The notes beneath the pieces were generated by a model that saw nothing but the letters and a program-made list of their open reading frames with translations, searched no databases and was not told the origin of the DNA. Both the position numbers and the translations under genes were made by a program. DNA of 64,000 bases, taken from positions 62,001 to 126,000 of the forward strand of contig CBFDBQ010000001.1 in the NCBI GenBank assembly GCA_965603095.1. Direction: 5' to 3'. Positions 17,166 through 26,660 of this stretch are shown piece by piece (position 1 is the stretch's first letter; every line of letters starts with the position of its first letter). The DNA is from DAOVVL01 sp965603095. Lineage in GTDB: Bacteria > Pseudomonadota > Alphaproteobacteria > Rhodospirillales > Magnetovibrionaceae.

Positions 17166-17633
17166 TCAAACGTCGCTCGTGATGCCGGCTATGGATTTGG
17201 TCAATTCAAACACCCGTTTTCTAACCTTGGGGTCGGTAATTTTGTAATAAGCCCGAACCAATTCAAGGGTTTCGCGCCGGGCCAGTGGATCGTCAGAATT
17301 CAACGATTGTGCTGTCGGGGCGTGTTCGGCACCAGTGCGTTCACCGCGGGTTTTTTCTACTTCACCGGACATTTCCTCGAAAAAATATCCAACCGAAACA
17401 TCTAAAATCTGCGACAGCTGAAACAGACGGCTAGCACCGATACGATTGGCGCCGCGTTCATATTTTTGTATTTGCTGAAATGTTAATGCCACTGCCTCGC
17501 CCAATTTTTCCTGGCTAAGACCCAGTAGGGTGCGACGTTGACGCAGACGGTGTCCGACATGGATATCAACAGGGCGTGGGGCACCCGGCTTTGGGTTATT
17601 TCCTGTGATTTCATTTTTTGTTTTGGCGTTCAT
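17166..17633 (-). CDS. XRE-family helix-turn-helix regulator
   Basis: A 155-residue DNA-binding protein. The HTH domain spans about residues 25-85 (VGHRLRQRRTLLGLSQEKLG, then LTFQQIQKYERGANRIGASR), followed by a C-terminal helical region (RRETLELVRAYYKITDPKVR) typical of a widespread alphaproteobacterial subgroup. It is located between lnt and metK, a position I recall as common in this class. The perfect inverted repeat downstream of it, before metK, is a candidate target. Its regulon here is unknown. Confidence 0.88.
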   Translation of the reverse strand: MNAKTKNEITGNNPKPGAPRPVDIHVGHRLRQRRTLLGLSQEKLGEAVALTFQQIQKYERGANRIGASRLFQLSQILDVSVGYFFEEMSGEVEKTRGERTGAEHAPTAQSLNSDDPLARRETLELVRAYYKITDPKVRKRVFELTKSIAGITSDV

Positions 17634-17803
17634 GTTTCGGGGGGTCCTGTATTATTTTTTTATTCTATTTATTTTTTTAAATAGAAATTTCTATTTAGAC
17701 GCCTTTCTATACTCTCGCACAAATAGGTGGTCAAGGCAGACAGAATTAGTAATTTTACCTACTCGTAATAGGTGTTATCTGTGGAGATAAATTTCCAGCT
17801 TTT

Positions 17804-19390
17804 TTAATAATTATTTTTTTTTATTCTCTGCAATTTGCTTATAATTTGACTAATAATAATTATCAAAATGGCCAAGCCAAGCGGTAAGACGTTGCCAAAC
17901 ATAGAATAAATAGTTCTGTGGGAAAACGCTTTGGGCAAATCAGAATCAAGCACCGCCCGCACCCCCAATGGGGTTTTTGCCACAATGCGCCCATATGCAT
18001 CGATAACACCGGAAATGCCTGTATTGGCCACACGTACAAGTGGAAGCCCCTCTTCAACCGAACGCATGCGTGAAAGCGCAAAATGTTGATGTGGCCCCTG
18101 TGTCTTGCCGTACCAAGCATCGTTCGTCAGGTTCAAAAGCCATTCAGGGCGCACATCTCGGTTGGCAACGCCAAGAGGAAAAATAATTTCATAACATATT
18201 AGCGGGCTTACTGCGGGCAGACCTTTAAGGTTCATGGTGGTGATGCCCGGCCCAGGGGTAAATTCCCCCGCCCCTTTTGTTATTTTTTCTATGGGTAAAA
18301 AATCTGCAAGGGGAACATATTCACCAAACGGTACAAGATGAAACTTGTCATAAAATGCACTTATCGCATTTAATTCAGGATCAATTGCTAGCATTGAATT
18401 TGCGATCTTAAATGGTTCGCCTTCTTTGCTAAGTTTTCTTGGCGCACCAACAATTGTAAGCCCACTAGGCGGTGTCATGGATGATATTTTATTTATCCAT
18501 GGCTGATGCTCGGCCACAAAAAATGGAGCCTGTGTTTCACCCCATATAATATGTGTGGGCGCTGGCTTTCCTGCAACTGGTTTGGCCGCGCCCATTTCCA
18601 GCTGGGTCATCATATGGCTTGCCAGAAGATCCCTATTCCATTTATCGCGTTGGGAAATATTTGGCTGTACCAAACGCAGACGAACACCCGCATGAACATC
18701 ATCCGGCGCATCCATCAACCTTATCCCGCCAACCGCCAATAACAATGCCGGCAATAAAATTGCCAATGATGCAAAACCTTTTCGCCCTTGAATTAACGCG
18801 GCTGGCGCACTGGCCGCCAGCACCGTCAACGTACCCAGACCATAGGTTCCTATATAGGCGGCTGTTTGCAGGGCATGGTCGGAAAACGTCCAAACGCTGC
18901 CCATTAGGTTCCACGGAAATCCGGTCAAAAGCCAGCTTCTAACCCATTCAAGAATTGTCCAACTAGCACCAAGCAATAACGCGCCACTGGCCATTGATGA
19001 TCTAGCAAAGCGGTTGGTTATGGCGGCAGCTACAGCAACAAAAAGTCCAAAGCCAAGGGCGAAGGCAGAAATTGCAATGGGTATTAACCACGCAAACTGC
19101 CCCGCATCCACTAGCAATGCCATTGATATCCAATAAAGGCCTGCCGAAAAAAAACCAGCGCCCCACCACCAACCAACAGTGAACGCTTTTTTCCATGACT
19201 GCTGACGGACGCTCAACAACGTCAAAATACTAAAAGACGGCAACAGCATAAAAATCATATGAAGCGGGGCAAAGGCAAACACGGCAAGCGCGCCTGAAAA
19301 AAATGAAATGGCAAACAACCGCCAGCGCGATAATTTGATTAAATATAAATCAATGCGTTTGAATGTGTTATCAGGGTGGCCATCAAGCAT
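17804..19390 (-). CDS. lnt: Apolipoprotein N-acyltransferase
   Basis: Inner-membrane enzyme that adds the third acyl chain to lipoproteins. The 528-residue protein has several N-terminal transmembrane helices followed by a periplasmic nitrilase-like domain. The catalytic Glu-Lys-Cys set is visible in IIWGETQAPFF, YDKFHLVPFGEYVP and SPLICYEIIFP, and a last hydrophobic helix closes the protein. It follows corC by 11 bases in the conserved ybeY-corC-lnt arrangement. Several lipoproteins elsewhere in the window are likely substrates. Confidence 0.95.
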   Translation of the reverse strand: MLDGHPDNTFKRIDLYLIKLSRWRLFAISFFSGALAVFAFAPLHMIFMLLPSFSILTLLSVRQQSWKKAFTVGWWWGAGFFSAGLYWISMALLVDAGQFAWLIPIAISAFALGFGLFVAVAAAITNRFARSSMASGALLLGASWTILEWVRSWLLTGFPWNLMGSVWTFSDHALQTAAYIGTYGLGTLTVLAASAPAALIQGRKGFASLAILLPALLLAVGGIRLMDAPDDVHAGVRLRLVQPNISQRDKWNRDLLASHMMTQLEMGAAKPVAGKPAPTHIIWGETQAPFFVAEHQPWINKISSMTPPSGLTIVGAPRKLSKEGEPFKIANSMLAIDPELNAISAFYDKFHLVPFGEYVPLADFLPIEKITKGAGEFTPGPGITTMNLKGLPAVSPLICYEIIFPLGVANRDVRPEWLLNLTNDAWYGKTQGPHQHFALSRMRSVEEGLPLVRVANTGISGVIDAYGRIVAKTPLGVRAVLDSDLPKAFSHRTIYSMFGNVLPLGLAILIIIISQIISKLQRIKKNNY

Positions 19391-19401
19391 GATAAGCGAC
19401 C

Positions 19402-20436
19402 CTATTTAACCTTGGCTTTTTTATCTTTGTTGTTCAGATCAAGGTTTTCACCTTTGAGCAAATCTTGCGCCCACTCAACATTATCCCATGTGCCCACATC
19501 TTGATCAATATTTTGGCTTTCATCTGAGTAATCTTTTGGTGGGCGAATGCGCATACGTTTAACCTTGCGTGGGTCTGCATCAAGAATTTCAAATTCAACG
19601 CCCGAGGGATGATTTAGCAGCTCACCCCGAATTGGAATGCGCCCGGAAATAGAAAAAACAAGCCCGCCCAACGTATCAATATCGTCGCGCTCATCATCAT
19701 TGAGTAATTTTTTACCCAACGTTTGTTCAAGTTCCTCTATTGGTGTGCGTGCGCTTGCATCCCAGCTTCCATCCGAGCGCTGTTCAAGGCCCAGATGTTC
19801 ATGCAAATCAAACTCGTCTTCAATTTCGCCAACAATTTCTTCGACCAAATCTTCAATGGTTACAAGCCCGTCAACACCGCCAAATTCATCAACCACCAGC
19901 GCCATATGACAACGCTTAAGCCGCATTTCCAAAAGAAGCTCAAGAACCATCATCGAAGGTGAAACAAACATAACCGGACGAACAATTTTTTCCGGATCAA
20001 ACCCATCTTTGCCAGTTTCTTGATTAGCCAGCACGTCCTTAACGTGAACCATGCCAAGCACATTATCTAAGGTGCGCTCATAAACCGGGAAGCGCGAATG
20101 GCCTTCTTTGACCATCAAATCTATAAATTCTTTTAGGGTTGCGGTGCTGCGTAAACCACGAATATCAATGCGCGGCACCATTACATCCCCAACGGTGCGG
20201 CCCCTTAATTCAAGAATATTGCCCAGCAAAATTCTTTCATCGGCACCAAGGGACTGTTCGCCAACTTCGGCTCCTTCGATAAGCTCTTCCAGCGTATCTC
20301 GTGCGGTTTCGCCACTGCGCCCGCTTATCCATTCAATAAATGATTTCCAGATATTTTTTTCGCGTCTTATCGTTGATGTGGCCGGTGATGTTGTCTGGCT
20401 TTCATCATCCGGCTTGGCAGAGGAAGGATCGTTCAT
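19402..20436 (-). CDS. CBS-domain protein of the CorC/HlyC family
   Basis: A 344-residue cytoplasmic protein without membrane helices. It has a CBS pair (GDVMVPRIDIRGL start, then HSRFPVYERTLDNVLGMVHVKD) and a C-terminal CorC_HlyC transporter-associated domain (DTLGGLVFSISGRIPIRGE). Homologues are linked to magnesium and cobalt efflux, or are named hemolysins on weak grounds. Its place between ybeY and lnt is conserved in alphaproteobacteria. An acidic, Lys-rich C-terminal tail follows the domain. Confidence 0.9.
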   Translation of the reverse strand: MNDPSSAKPDDESQTTSPATSTIRREKNIWKSFIEWISGRSGETARDTLEELIEGAEVGEQSLGADERILLGNILELRGRTVGDVMVPRIDIRGLRSTATLKEFIDLMVKEGHSRFPVYERTLDNVLGMVHVKDVLANQETGKDGFDPEKIVRPVMFVSPSMMVLELLLEMRLKRCHMALVVDEFGGVDGLVTIEDLVEEIVGEIEDEFDLHEHLGLEQRSDGSWDASARTPIEELEQTLGKKLLNDDERDDIDTLGGLVFSISGRIPIRGELLNHPSGVEFEILDADPRKVKRMRIRPPKDYSDESQNIDQDVGTWDNVEWAQDLLKGENLDLNNKDKKAKVK

Positions 20437-20467
20437 TATTTCGCCCGTTATGTAGTCAGTTTACACA

Positions 20468-20995
20468 TCAAGAACCATATGGGTTTTCGATGCCTAGTTC
20501 TTTTAAAATAGTCGTTTCTAGATTTTCCATTGTTTCGGCATCGCTGGCCTCAATATGGTCAAAACCCAGTAGATGAACCATACCATGAACCACCAAATGA
20601 CTGAAATGATTAGCTAAGGTCTTTTTTTCAGCCTTGGCCTCATTGATGGTGGTTTGTAGCGCAATAGCAATATCGCCCAATAACAAGGGGGCGTCACCCG
20701 GCAAGCCCTCGTCCTGCAATGACCCGGTTGGAAACGATAAAACGTTGGTGGGCTTGTCCTTGCCCAAATAATCACGGTTGAGGATTTGCTGACGGTCATC
20801 ACCTAGCAACAACAAGCTTACCTCAACTGTTTTGCTTTGAACCTCGTCAATTAGTGATTTTTTGCACGCCATGTCCCACACGGCATTTATTGCAATGGTG
20901 GCTATGTCTGCTGCACTTGGCATTTCTGCGTTCCAGCCGTCATCATCAATGGATATATCTATGACAAGATTTTCTACAATATTTTCTTTTGGCAT
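20468..20995 (-). CDS. ybeY: Endoribonuclease YbeY
   Basis: Metal-dependent RNase involved in 16S rRNA maturation and ribosome quality control. The three-His zinc motif is present as HLVVHGMVHLLGFDH. The start at 20995 (MPKENIVENLVIDIS) places the gene eight bases after phoH; the frame extends further upstream but would overlap phoH heavily. The family segment RDYLGKDKPTNVLSFP is intact. Protein length is about 175 residues. Confidence 0.94.
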   Translation of the reverse strand: MPKENIVENLVIDISIDDDGWNAEMPSAADIATIAINAVWDMACKKSLIDEVQSKTVEVSLLLLGDDRQQILNRDYLGKDKPTNVLSFPTGSLQDEGLPGDAPLLLGDIAIALQTTINEAKAEKKTLANHFSHLVVHGMVHLLGFDHIEASDAETMENLETTILKELGIENPYGS

Positions 20996-21002
20996 TAATG
21001 GA

Positions 21003-22046
21003 TCATTTCTTGTTCTTACTATTCTTGTTATTGCTATTTTCATAAGGCGCTGCGGCATGGCGGCTGGCTTCTGCCCGGTCATAGGCGGTTACAATTCGCG
21101 TTACCAATGGGTGGCGAACAACGTCGGCGGCACTAAATTCAATAAATGCCACGCCTTTTACATCGCCCAATATTTCGCTGGCATCACGCAACCCTGAGCG
21201 TTGGCCTTTGGGCAAATCAACCTGGGTTAAATCACCGGTAACAACCATATGCGCATTTTCGCCAAGCCTGGTCAAAAACATTTTCATTTGCACAGCAGAT
21301 GTATTTTGTGCTTCGTCTAAAATAACAAATGCATTGGCCAGCGTACGTCCGCGCATAAAGGCAAGCGGTGCAACTTCGATATCACCATTTTCAATGCGGC
21401 GCACAACTTCATCGGATGGCAACATATCGTAAAGCGCATCATAAAGCGGGCGCAGGTATGGATCGACCTTTTCGCGCATATCTCCGGGTAAAAAACCAAG
21501 TTGCTCGCCAGCCTCAACCGCCGGACGCGAAAGAATAATGCGGTCAACTTCACCCCGAACTAATCGTTCTACCGCTTTGGCAACCGCAAGATATGTTTTA
21601 CCGGTACCAGCCGGGCCAATTGCAAATACCAGTTCATTTTTATCAATTACATTTATATATTCACCCTGCATTGCCGAACGTGGAGATATGGTACGTTTTT
21701 TTGTTTTTACTTCTAAGTCCAATGATGAAACCCCTTCGCCATCTAGTATCATGCGAACCGCTGCCGCAACCTCATCGGGTCCGACCTTATGACCGTGCAT
21801 TAATCTATCATAAAGACCAATTAACGCCTTTTGTGTTTGTTCAACCGCTTCGTGGCTGCCTACTATTTCCATCTCTCCGCCACGGGCATTAATTACCACA
21901 CCGAAAAGTTCTTCTATTTGTGATAAATGTTGATCCTGCGAACCAAATAGTTCTTGGGCAAGATGATTATCTGAAAATGTCAAACTTGCCATTTTGTGTT
22001 TGAGTTTATTTTTGGCTTTATTTTTAATTGGCGCTTTTTTTGTCAC
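21003..22046 (-). CDS. phoH: PhoH-like ATPase
   Basis: A 347-residue PhoH/YbeZ-type protein, an ATPase usually paired with YbeY in RNA metabolism. The Walker A motif is GPAGTGKTYLAVAKAVE and the Walker B region is FVILDEAQNTSAVQMKMFLTR. The start is taken as GTG at 22046, which overlaps the miaB stop (GTGA) and has AAAGG eight bases upstream; an ATG at 21992 has no such site. Confidence 0.93.
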   Translation of the reverse strand: MTKKAPIKNKAKNKLKHKMASLTFSDNHLAQELFGSQDQHLSQIEELFGVVINARGGEMEIVGSHEAVEQTQKALIGLYDRLMHGHKVGPDEVAAAVRMILDGEGVSSLDLEVKTKKRTISPRSAMQGEYINVIDKNELVFAIGPAGTGKTYLAVAKAVERLVRGEVDRIILSRPAVEAGEQLGFLPGDMREKVDPYLRPLYDALYDMLPSDEVVRRIENGDIEVAPLAFMRGRTLANAFVILDEAQNTSAVQMKMFLTRLGENAHMVVTGDLTQVDLPKGQRSGLRDASEILGDVKGVAFIEFSAADVVRHPLVTRIVTAYDRAEASRHAAAPYENSNNKNSKNKK

Positions 22047-23422
22047 GCACAGAACCTTTCTTTGTTATTTGTATCAAGCAACACCCCAACAAGCGACCCA
22101 GCCGAGCTTTGCTTTATTTCAACATTGGCTATCTGGTGCATTATTTCTGATATTTTATCATGACTGGCGTCAACCGTAACCGGTTGCATGTGCGGGCTGC
22201 GTCCAACTATTTGCCCCGGTTGTTTGCCCAAGCGTTCGAACAATACCGGCAAAGTTTTGCCAACAAATGTCGCATTAAAACGAAGCGTATTTTCAGCTAG
22301 CAACGCCTGCAATCTATCTAGGCGTTCGGTCATAATGTGGTCTTCTACCTGGCCATCCATTGCCGCCGCGGGTGTTCCCGGGCGGGCAGAAAATTTGAAC
22401 GAATAGGTTTGCACAAAGCCAATATCGCGAACAAGATTATAGGTTTCTTCAAAATCGGCATCTGTTTCGCCGGGAAAGCCAATTATAAAATCGCTTGATA
22501 ATGAAATATCTGGCCGCGCGCTGATAATTTTTTCAACCAAGGCGCGGTATTCGGCTCCGCTATGACCGCGGTTCATTGATTTCAATATTTTATCTGAACC
22601 AGATTGCGCTGGTAAATGTAAATTAGGCATAAGCTTTTCAATGTCACGATGCGCGGTGATTAAATCATCGGTGATTTCGGCCGGATATGATGTGGAATAA
22701 CGAATACGTTTAACGCTTTCAATTTCTGCAACTGATTTTATAAGCGATGACAAGTTCCAAGCGCCACTACCATCCGGCGCATGGCCATGATAGGCATTTA
22801 CGTTTTGCCCAATAAGCGTAATTTCTCGTGCGCCTGCTTTTGCCAACTGTCCCGCTTCAATTAAAACATCACTAGCAGGCCTAGAATATTCCGCACCGCG
22901 GGTATATGGAACAACACAATAGGTACAAAATTTATCACAGCCTTCTTGTACGGTTAGAAAGGCAGATGCCCCATCCACGGTTCGGGCCGAATCTAATTCG
23001 TCAAATTTGCTTTCCGCTGGAAAATCCGTGTCCAAAACATGTCCGCGCGCACGGGTTGCCTCGAGAATCATTTGTGGTAATCGATGATAGGTTTGCGGGC
23101 CAAACACCATGTCAACGTATGGTGCGCGCTTTAATATTTGTTCGCCTTCGGCCTGCGCTACACATCCGGTAACGGCCAGTATCGAACCGCCATTGCCATT
23201 CTTAATTTTAGCGGCGCGTATTTTATTTAAACGGCCAACTTCGGAATAAACTTTATCCGCAGCTTTCTCACGAATATGACAGGTGTTGAGAATAACCATA
23301 TCAGCATCGTCTGGTTTATCTGTTGAAACATAACCCAACGCCGCAAGCATTTCTGCCATGCGCTCAGAATCATAAACATTCATCTGACAGCCATAAGTTT
23401 TTATAAAAAGTTTTTTTACCAC
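22043..23422 (-). CDS. miaB: tRNA-2-methylthio-N6-isopentenyladenosine synthase MiaB
   Basis: Radical SAM methylthiotransferase that adds the 2-methylthio group to i6A37 of tRNA. The N-terminal cluster domain starts FIKTYGCQMNVYDSERM and includes NTCHIREKA and TGCVAQAEGE; the radical SAM motif is CDKFCTYCVVPYTRG (CxxxCxxC); a TRAM domain ends the protein. The start codon is GTG. 459 residues is a normal length. It overlaps phoH and is preceded by a Fur-family gene. Confidence 0.96.
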   Translation of the reverse strand: MVKKLFIKTYGCQMNVYDSERMAEMLAALGYVSTDKPDDADMVILNTCHIREKAADKVYSEVGRLNKIRAAKIKNGNGGSILAVTGCVAQAEGEQILKRAPYVDMVFGPQTYHRLPQMILEATRARGHVLDTDFPAESKFDELDSARTVDGASAFLTVQEGCDKFCTYCVVPYTRGAEYSRPASDVLIEAGQLAKAGAREITLIGQNVNAYHGHAPDGSGAWNLSSLIKSVAEIESVKRIRYSTSYPAEITDDLITAHRDIEKLMPNLHLPAQSGSDKILKSMNRGHSGAEYRALVEKIISARPDISLSSDFIIGFPGETDADFEETYNLVRDIGFVQTYSFKFSARPGTPAAAMDGQVEDHIMTERLDRLQALLAENTLRFNATFVGKTLPVLFERLGKQPGQIVGRSPHMQPVTVDASHDKISEIMHQIANVEIKQSSAGSLVGVLLDTNNKERFCA

Positions 23423-23450
23423 GATTTTGCCGAAGCCAATCCGTCCGCCT

Positions 23451-23906
23451 TTAATCTAGTTTATCTTTCTCGTCATCATCGTTATCGTTGGATATGGGAA
23501 CGCCATAAAGCTCTAAACGATGACCAACCAGCTTTAAGCCTTGTTCAGCTGCAATTTTTTCTTGCAGGGCTTCTATTTCCAAACTGTGAAATTCAATTAC
23601 CTTGCCTGAATTAATATTGATCAAATGATCGTGGTGTTCATCAGATACTTCTTCGTAACGCGAACGGCCATCGCCAAAATCATGGCGTTCAAGAATTCCT
23701 GATTCTTCAAACAGACGAACGGTTCTATAAACTGTTGCTATTGAAATATTGGCATCAAACTTAACCGACCGGCGGTGTAATTCTTCAACGTCAGGATGAT
23801 CGCTAGCATTGGAAAGCACCTTAGCAATGGTGCGGCGTTGCCCCGTCATCTTCATGTTTTTATCGATACAAAGCTGCTCGATACGTGAAGGCTTATTGCT
23901 GGCCAT
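23451..23906 (-). CDS. Fur-family metal-dependent repressor (Fur/Mur)
   Basis: A 151-residue metalloregulator. HTH motifs are MTGQRRTIAKVLSN and ISIATVYRTVRLFEESGIL; the metal-binding part has HDFGDGRSRYEEVSDEHHDH. It lacks the C-terminal CxxC pairs of some Fur proteins. In alphaproteobacteria this locus beside miaB often encodes the Fur/Mur protein responding to manganese or iron. I start at 23906 because MASNKPSRIEQLC matches the family N-terminus and a TATAAT sequence sits around the alternative ATG at 23939. It is the second Fur-family gene in the window besides irr. Confidence 0.88.
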   Translation of the reverse strand: MASNKPSRIEQLCIDKNMKMTGQRRTIAKVLSNASDHPDVEELHRRSVKFDANISIATVYRTVRLFEESGILERHDFGDGRSRYEEVSDEHHDHLININSGKVIEFHSLEIEALQEKIAAEQGLKLVGHRLELYGVPISNDNDDDEKDKLD

Positions 23907-24006
23907 TAATTTGTTCCGCAAAAAAATATCTGATGTCATCCATTATATAGTGCCCGCCGGAGGAGTATATAATAGGTAAAATAGCTGTTTGATAATTGCT
24001 GTTTTT

Positions 24007-24429
24007 CTAGTTTTTGGCCTTTTTGCCACTACGTGCGCTGGTGCCCAGACCTATTTTTTTGGCAAGCGAGCTGCGATGTTCGGCATAATTTGGCGCTACC
24101 ATTGGATAGTCTTGGGCCAAACCCCAGCGTTCACGGTATTCTTCCGGGCTCATGCCATATGATGTTTTAAGGTGCCTTTTCAGCATTTTCAGTTTTTTTC
24201 CATCTTCGAGGCATATTATGTAATCAGGCGTAATTGATTTTTTGATAGAAACCGCAGGCTTTGGCCTATCTGCGTTTTGCTGGGTTGCCCCAAGACCGGT
24301 AAGTGTTTGATAAACATCCTGTATAACCTGGGTTAGCTCAGCAGATTTTACTGAATTGTTGCTAACGTACGAGGCCACTATTTCTGTGGTCAGCTCAAGT
24401 ACTTCATTGGATTCCATTTTTTCAGTCAT
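24007..24429 (-). CDS. Ros/MucR-family transcriptional regulator, zinc site incomplete
   Basis: A 140-residue DNA-binding protein. The N-terminal helices (LTTEIVASYVSNNSV) are typical of MucR proteins and serve in oligomerisation; the DNA-binding domain runs from about residue 68 (PDYIICLEDGKKLKMLKRHL) to YRERWGL. Compared with Ros (C-x2-C-x9-H-x3-H), this protein has Cys73 and His86, Asp76 in place of the second Cys, and Ser90/Tyr91 where the last His is expected. Some relatives fold without zinc, so it may still function. MucR proteins regulate surface polysaccharide, motility and cell-cycle genes. Confidence 0.88.
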   Translation of the reverse strand: MTEKMESNEVLELTTEIVASYVSNNSVKSAELTQVIQDVYQTLTGLGATQQNADRPKPAVSIKKSITPDYIICLEDGKKLKMLKRHLKTSYGMSPEEYRERWGLAQDYPMVAPNYAEHRSSLAKKIGLGTSARSGKKAKN

Positions 24430-24545
24430 AGCCTTACCGATTTACAAATAAATTATAGTTAAACATCCCCATTACTGGCACTCTTTAAGAAACCATATAA
24501 ATACTAAGTCATTTAATATTGCAAGGTTTGAGTTATCCTTAAGTC

Positions 24546-24815
24546 ATGAACAGCATAAAACCCAGTACTGATGCCGATTATTTCTTGGATATTACTGCTT
24601 TGGTCTGCCCGATGACCTTTGTCAGGACCAAACTGTTAATCGAAAGCATGAACCCGGGCCAAACCGTAGAGGTTCGCTTACAAGGCAGAGAACCATTGGA
24701 AAACGTGCCCCGTTCGACCATTGAGCTGGGCCATGAGGTCGTTTCCTTAAACAAAGAAACCGCAGACGACGCAGATGTCCATGGCACACACCGACTGGTG
24801 ATACAAAAAAATTAA
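24546..24815 (+). CDS. TusA/SirA-like sulfurtransferase
   Basis: An 89-residue small protein with the TusA fold, probably carrying persulfide on a single cysteine. The signature is present as FLDITALVCPMTFVRTKLLIE (Cys-Pro at about residues 21-22), followed by a TusA-like beta strand. It could serve tRNA thiolation, cofactor biosynthesis or sulfur oxidation. It converges on rimI, the two stop regions overlapping by four bases, and lies divergent from the MucR gene. Confidence 0.85.
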   Translation: MNSIKPSTDADYFLDITALVCPMTFVRTKLLIESMNPGQTVEVRLQGREPLENVPRSTIELGHEVVSLNKETADDADVHGTHRLVIQKN

Positions 24816-25306
24816 ATGGGTTTTTCCATTATCAGCGCATCAACGACTTCGTTTTTGCGAACATAATAATCGACGCGCCGGGCAATTTTTTTAAAACCCA
24901 GCTTTTGATATAGGTTGTCTGCGGCAATATTATCGGCGGCAACTTCTAAATACATTTTGCTTGCGCCCACTTTGCGGGCTTTGTTTATGGCGCCCGCCAT
25001 AAGGAACCTGCCATAACCGCGACAATGATTTGTTGGGTCAACCGCAATTGTTAATATTTCTGACTCGCCTGCAAATTTTTCACTCGGCCCAACTGCTCTG
25101 GCTAGAACAAAACCCATGGGCTCATCACTGCTTGATGTTGCAAGCAAGGCAAATGATCCTTTTTGGCTAAGGCTAGAAAGAATTGATTCCAGCCCCCAGC
25201 TTTCATTTCCTTCGGGTGTGGCGATGGTAAATGCACGACGATGAAGCTCTGCCATTATTTCGGCTAGCTGTTCAATATTTTCGTGAGTGATTTTAATTAG
25301 CTTCAT
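24812..25306 (-). CDS. rimI: GNAT acetyltransferase, RimI-like
   Basis: A 164-residue GCN5-type N-acetyltransferase. The acetyl-CoA binding region is ILTIAVDPTNHCRGYGRFLMAGA and the C-terminal part YLEVAADNIAADNLYQKLGF is typical of RimI, which acetylates the N-terminus of ribosomal protein S18. Its ATG overlaps the tsaB stop (ATGA), the usual tsaB-rimI pairing, which supports the assignment. Confidence 0.87.
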   Translation of the reverse strand: MKLIKITHENIEQLAEIMAELHRRAFTIATPEGNESWGLESILSSLSQKGSFALLATSSSDEPMGFVLARAVGPSEKFAGESEILTIAVDPTNHCRGYGRFLMAGAINKARKVGASKMYLEVAADNIAADNLYQKLGFKKIARRVDYYVRKNEVVDALIMEKPI

Positions 25307-26028
25307 GTTCTGTTTTTTGGCTGTGGGATTTTTGCTTCGGGTGGGCGTAAATATAGCGGCTGTGGCGGTGGTGGAATTGCTCCGGGTTTATATTTTGAAT
25401 CAGCTATGGTGCAAGCATGCACCGCGCCCGAAAAAATACCCACATCAAACAATACTGCGTTTGTATTGCCGTGTGTATTATCGTGGTTTTTTAACATTTC
25501 AATGGCACGCAGGCCACCATCACCAGCAACCACAACATTATTATCTGCAACTAATGATACAAGCCCGGCGCCATCCATTGCCGCACCAGTAGATAGCGGG
25601 GCTAGGTCTGCATCAAAAAGTTGGGCATAGATATCATCGCGCCTTGTTTCAATGGCAATTAAAAGTTTACCTCGGCTGTCTGGCCCAATAGCATTTTTAT
25701 CAACCGCTGCTGCGCACGCTTCAAAGGTGCTAACACCAATGCACGGTATAGATAATGAAAGTGCAAGCCCGCGCGCGGCCGCCAAACCAATACGCAACCC
25801 GGTAAACGAACCGGGGCCAATGGTAACTGCAACTAAATCCAACTGTGACGGGGTTATGCCTGATTCTTTTAATGCCCCATCAACCATGGGCATTAATTCT
25901 TCTGCTTGGCCGCGGGTCATTTCTTTTACAGTAGTTGCCAAAACCTGCCCGCCAGCCATCACCGCCACAGAGCACCCGCTGGTGGCACTATCAATTCCAA
26001 TTATTAAAGGCTGTTTGTGGCCGTTCAT
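25303..26028 (-). CDS. tsaB: tRNA threonylcarbamoyladenosine biosynthesis protein TsaB
   Basis: A 241-residue ASKHA-fold protein and partner of TsaD in making t6A37 of tRNA. Features are IGIDSATSGCSVAVMAGGQ at the N-terminus, then the PGSFTGLRIGLAAARGLALS motif. It is the non-catalytic scaffold of the complex. It overlaps rimI by four bases. Confidence 0.93.
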   Translation of the reverse strand: MNGHKQPLIIGIDSATSGCSVAVMAGGQVLATTVKEMTRGQAEELMPMVDGALKESGITPSQLDLVAVTIGPGSFTGLRIGLAAARGLALSLSIPCIGVSTFEACAAAVDKNAIGPDSRGKLLIAIETRRDDIYAQLFDADLAPLSTGAAMDGAGLVSLVADNNVVVAGDGGLRAIEMLKNHDNTHGNTNAVLFDVGIFSGAVHACTIADSKYKPGAIPPPPQPLYLRPPEAKIPQPKNRT

Positions 26029-26091
26029 GGTTTTTTCTATCCTGATAAACTGTAAAACAGGTATACTATTGATAACAAAATGGAGCTACAG

Positions 26092-26652
26092 ATGCTTGTA
26101 GAAATTACCGAGCACGAATATGAGGTTGAGCTTGACCTCAAATATGCGACCAAGGATAATTTCACTGGTAAACCCGTTTATAGCCGAGCCCAATGCTATC
26201 TACACGAAGTAGCCGCCCATCATTTAAAAATTGCAGTTTCCCTTGCCGCCGAACAAGGCTGGCGACTGCGCATTTATGATGCTTTTCGCCCATCAGAATC
26301 CCAATGGAAATTGTGGAACCATACCCCGGACCCTGAATTTTTAGCAGACCCTAGGCGGGGTTCGCCCCATTCCCGTGGTGTGGCGGTTGACCTTACATTG
26401 ATAAATGCGGCCACCGGAGTGGCGCTTGATATGGGCACTGGTTTTGATGCCTTTACGCCCAAAAGCCACCATGGCAACACTCAGATAAGCCCGGGGGCAA
26501 CCAAAAACCGCATTTTGTTAATGGGCCTGATGACAACTGCGGGGTGGGATTTCTACCGTAACGAATGGTGGCATTATCAATTATTTGATTCAAAATCATA
26601 TGCGCTATTTGGCGATGATGATATTGACCAACCCCTAACCACAGCTGGTTAA
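26092..26652 (+). CDS. D-alanyl-D-alanine dipeptidase, VanX/DdpX-like
   Basis: A zinc metallopeptidase of family M15D that cleaves D-Ala-D-Ala dipeptide. The zinc and catalytic motifs are visible: RIYDAFRPSESQWKLW, SPHSRGVAVDLTL (SxHxxGxAxD) and ENEWWHY-like NEWWHYQLF. No signal peptide is evident, so it is probably cytoplasmic. I prefer the ATG at 26092 over 26080 because GGAG lies six bases before it. It stands alone, divergent from tsaB. In non-glycopeptide producers such enzymes probably recycle cell-wall dipeptide. Confidence 0.88.
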   Translation: MLVEITEHEYEVELDLKYATKDNFTGKPVYSRAQCYLHEVAAHHLKIAVSLAAEQGWRLRIYDAFRPSESQWKLWNHTPDPEFLADPRRGSPHSRGVAVDLTLINAATGVALDMGTGFDAFTPKSHHGNTQISPGATKNRILLMGLMTTAGWDFYRNEWWHYQLFDSKSYALFGDDDIDQPLTTAG

Positions 26653-26660
26653 TTTAATAA

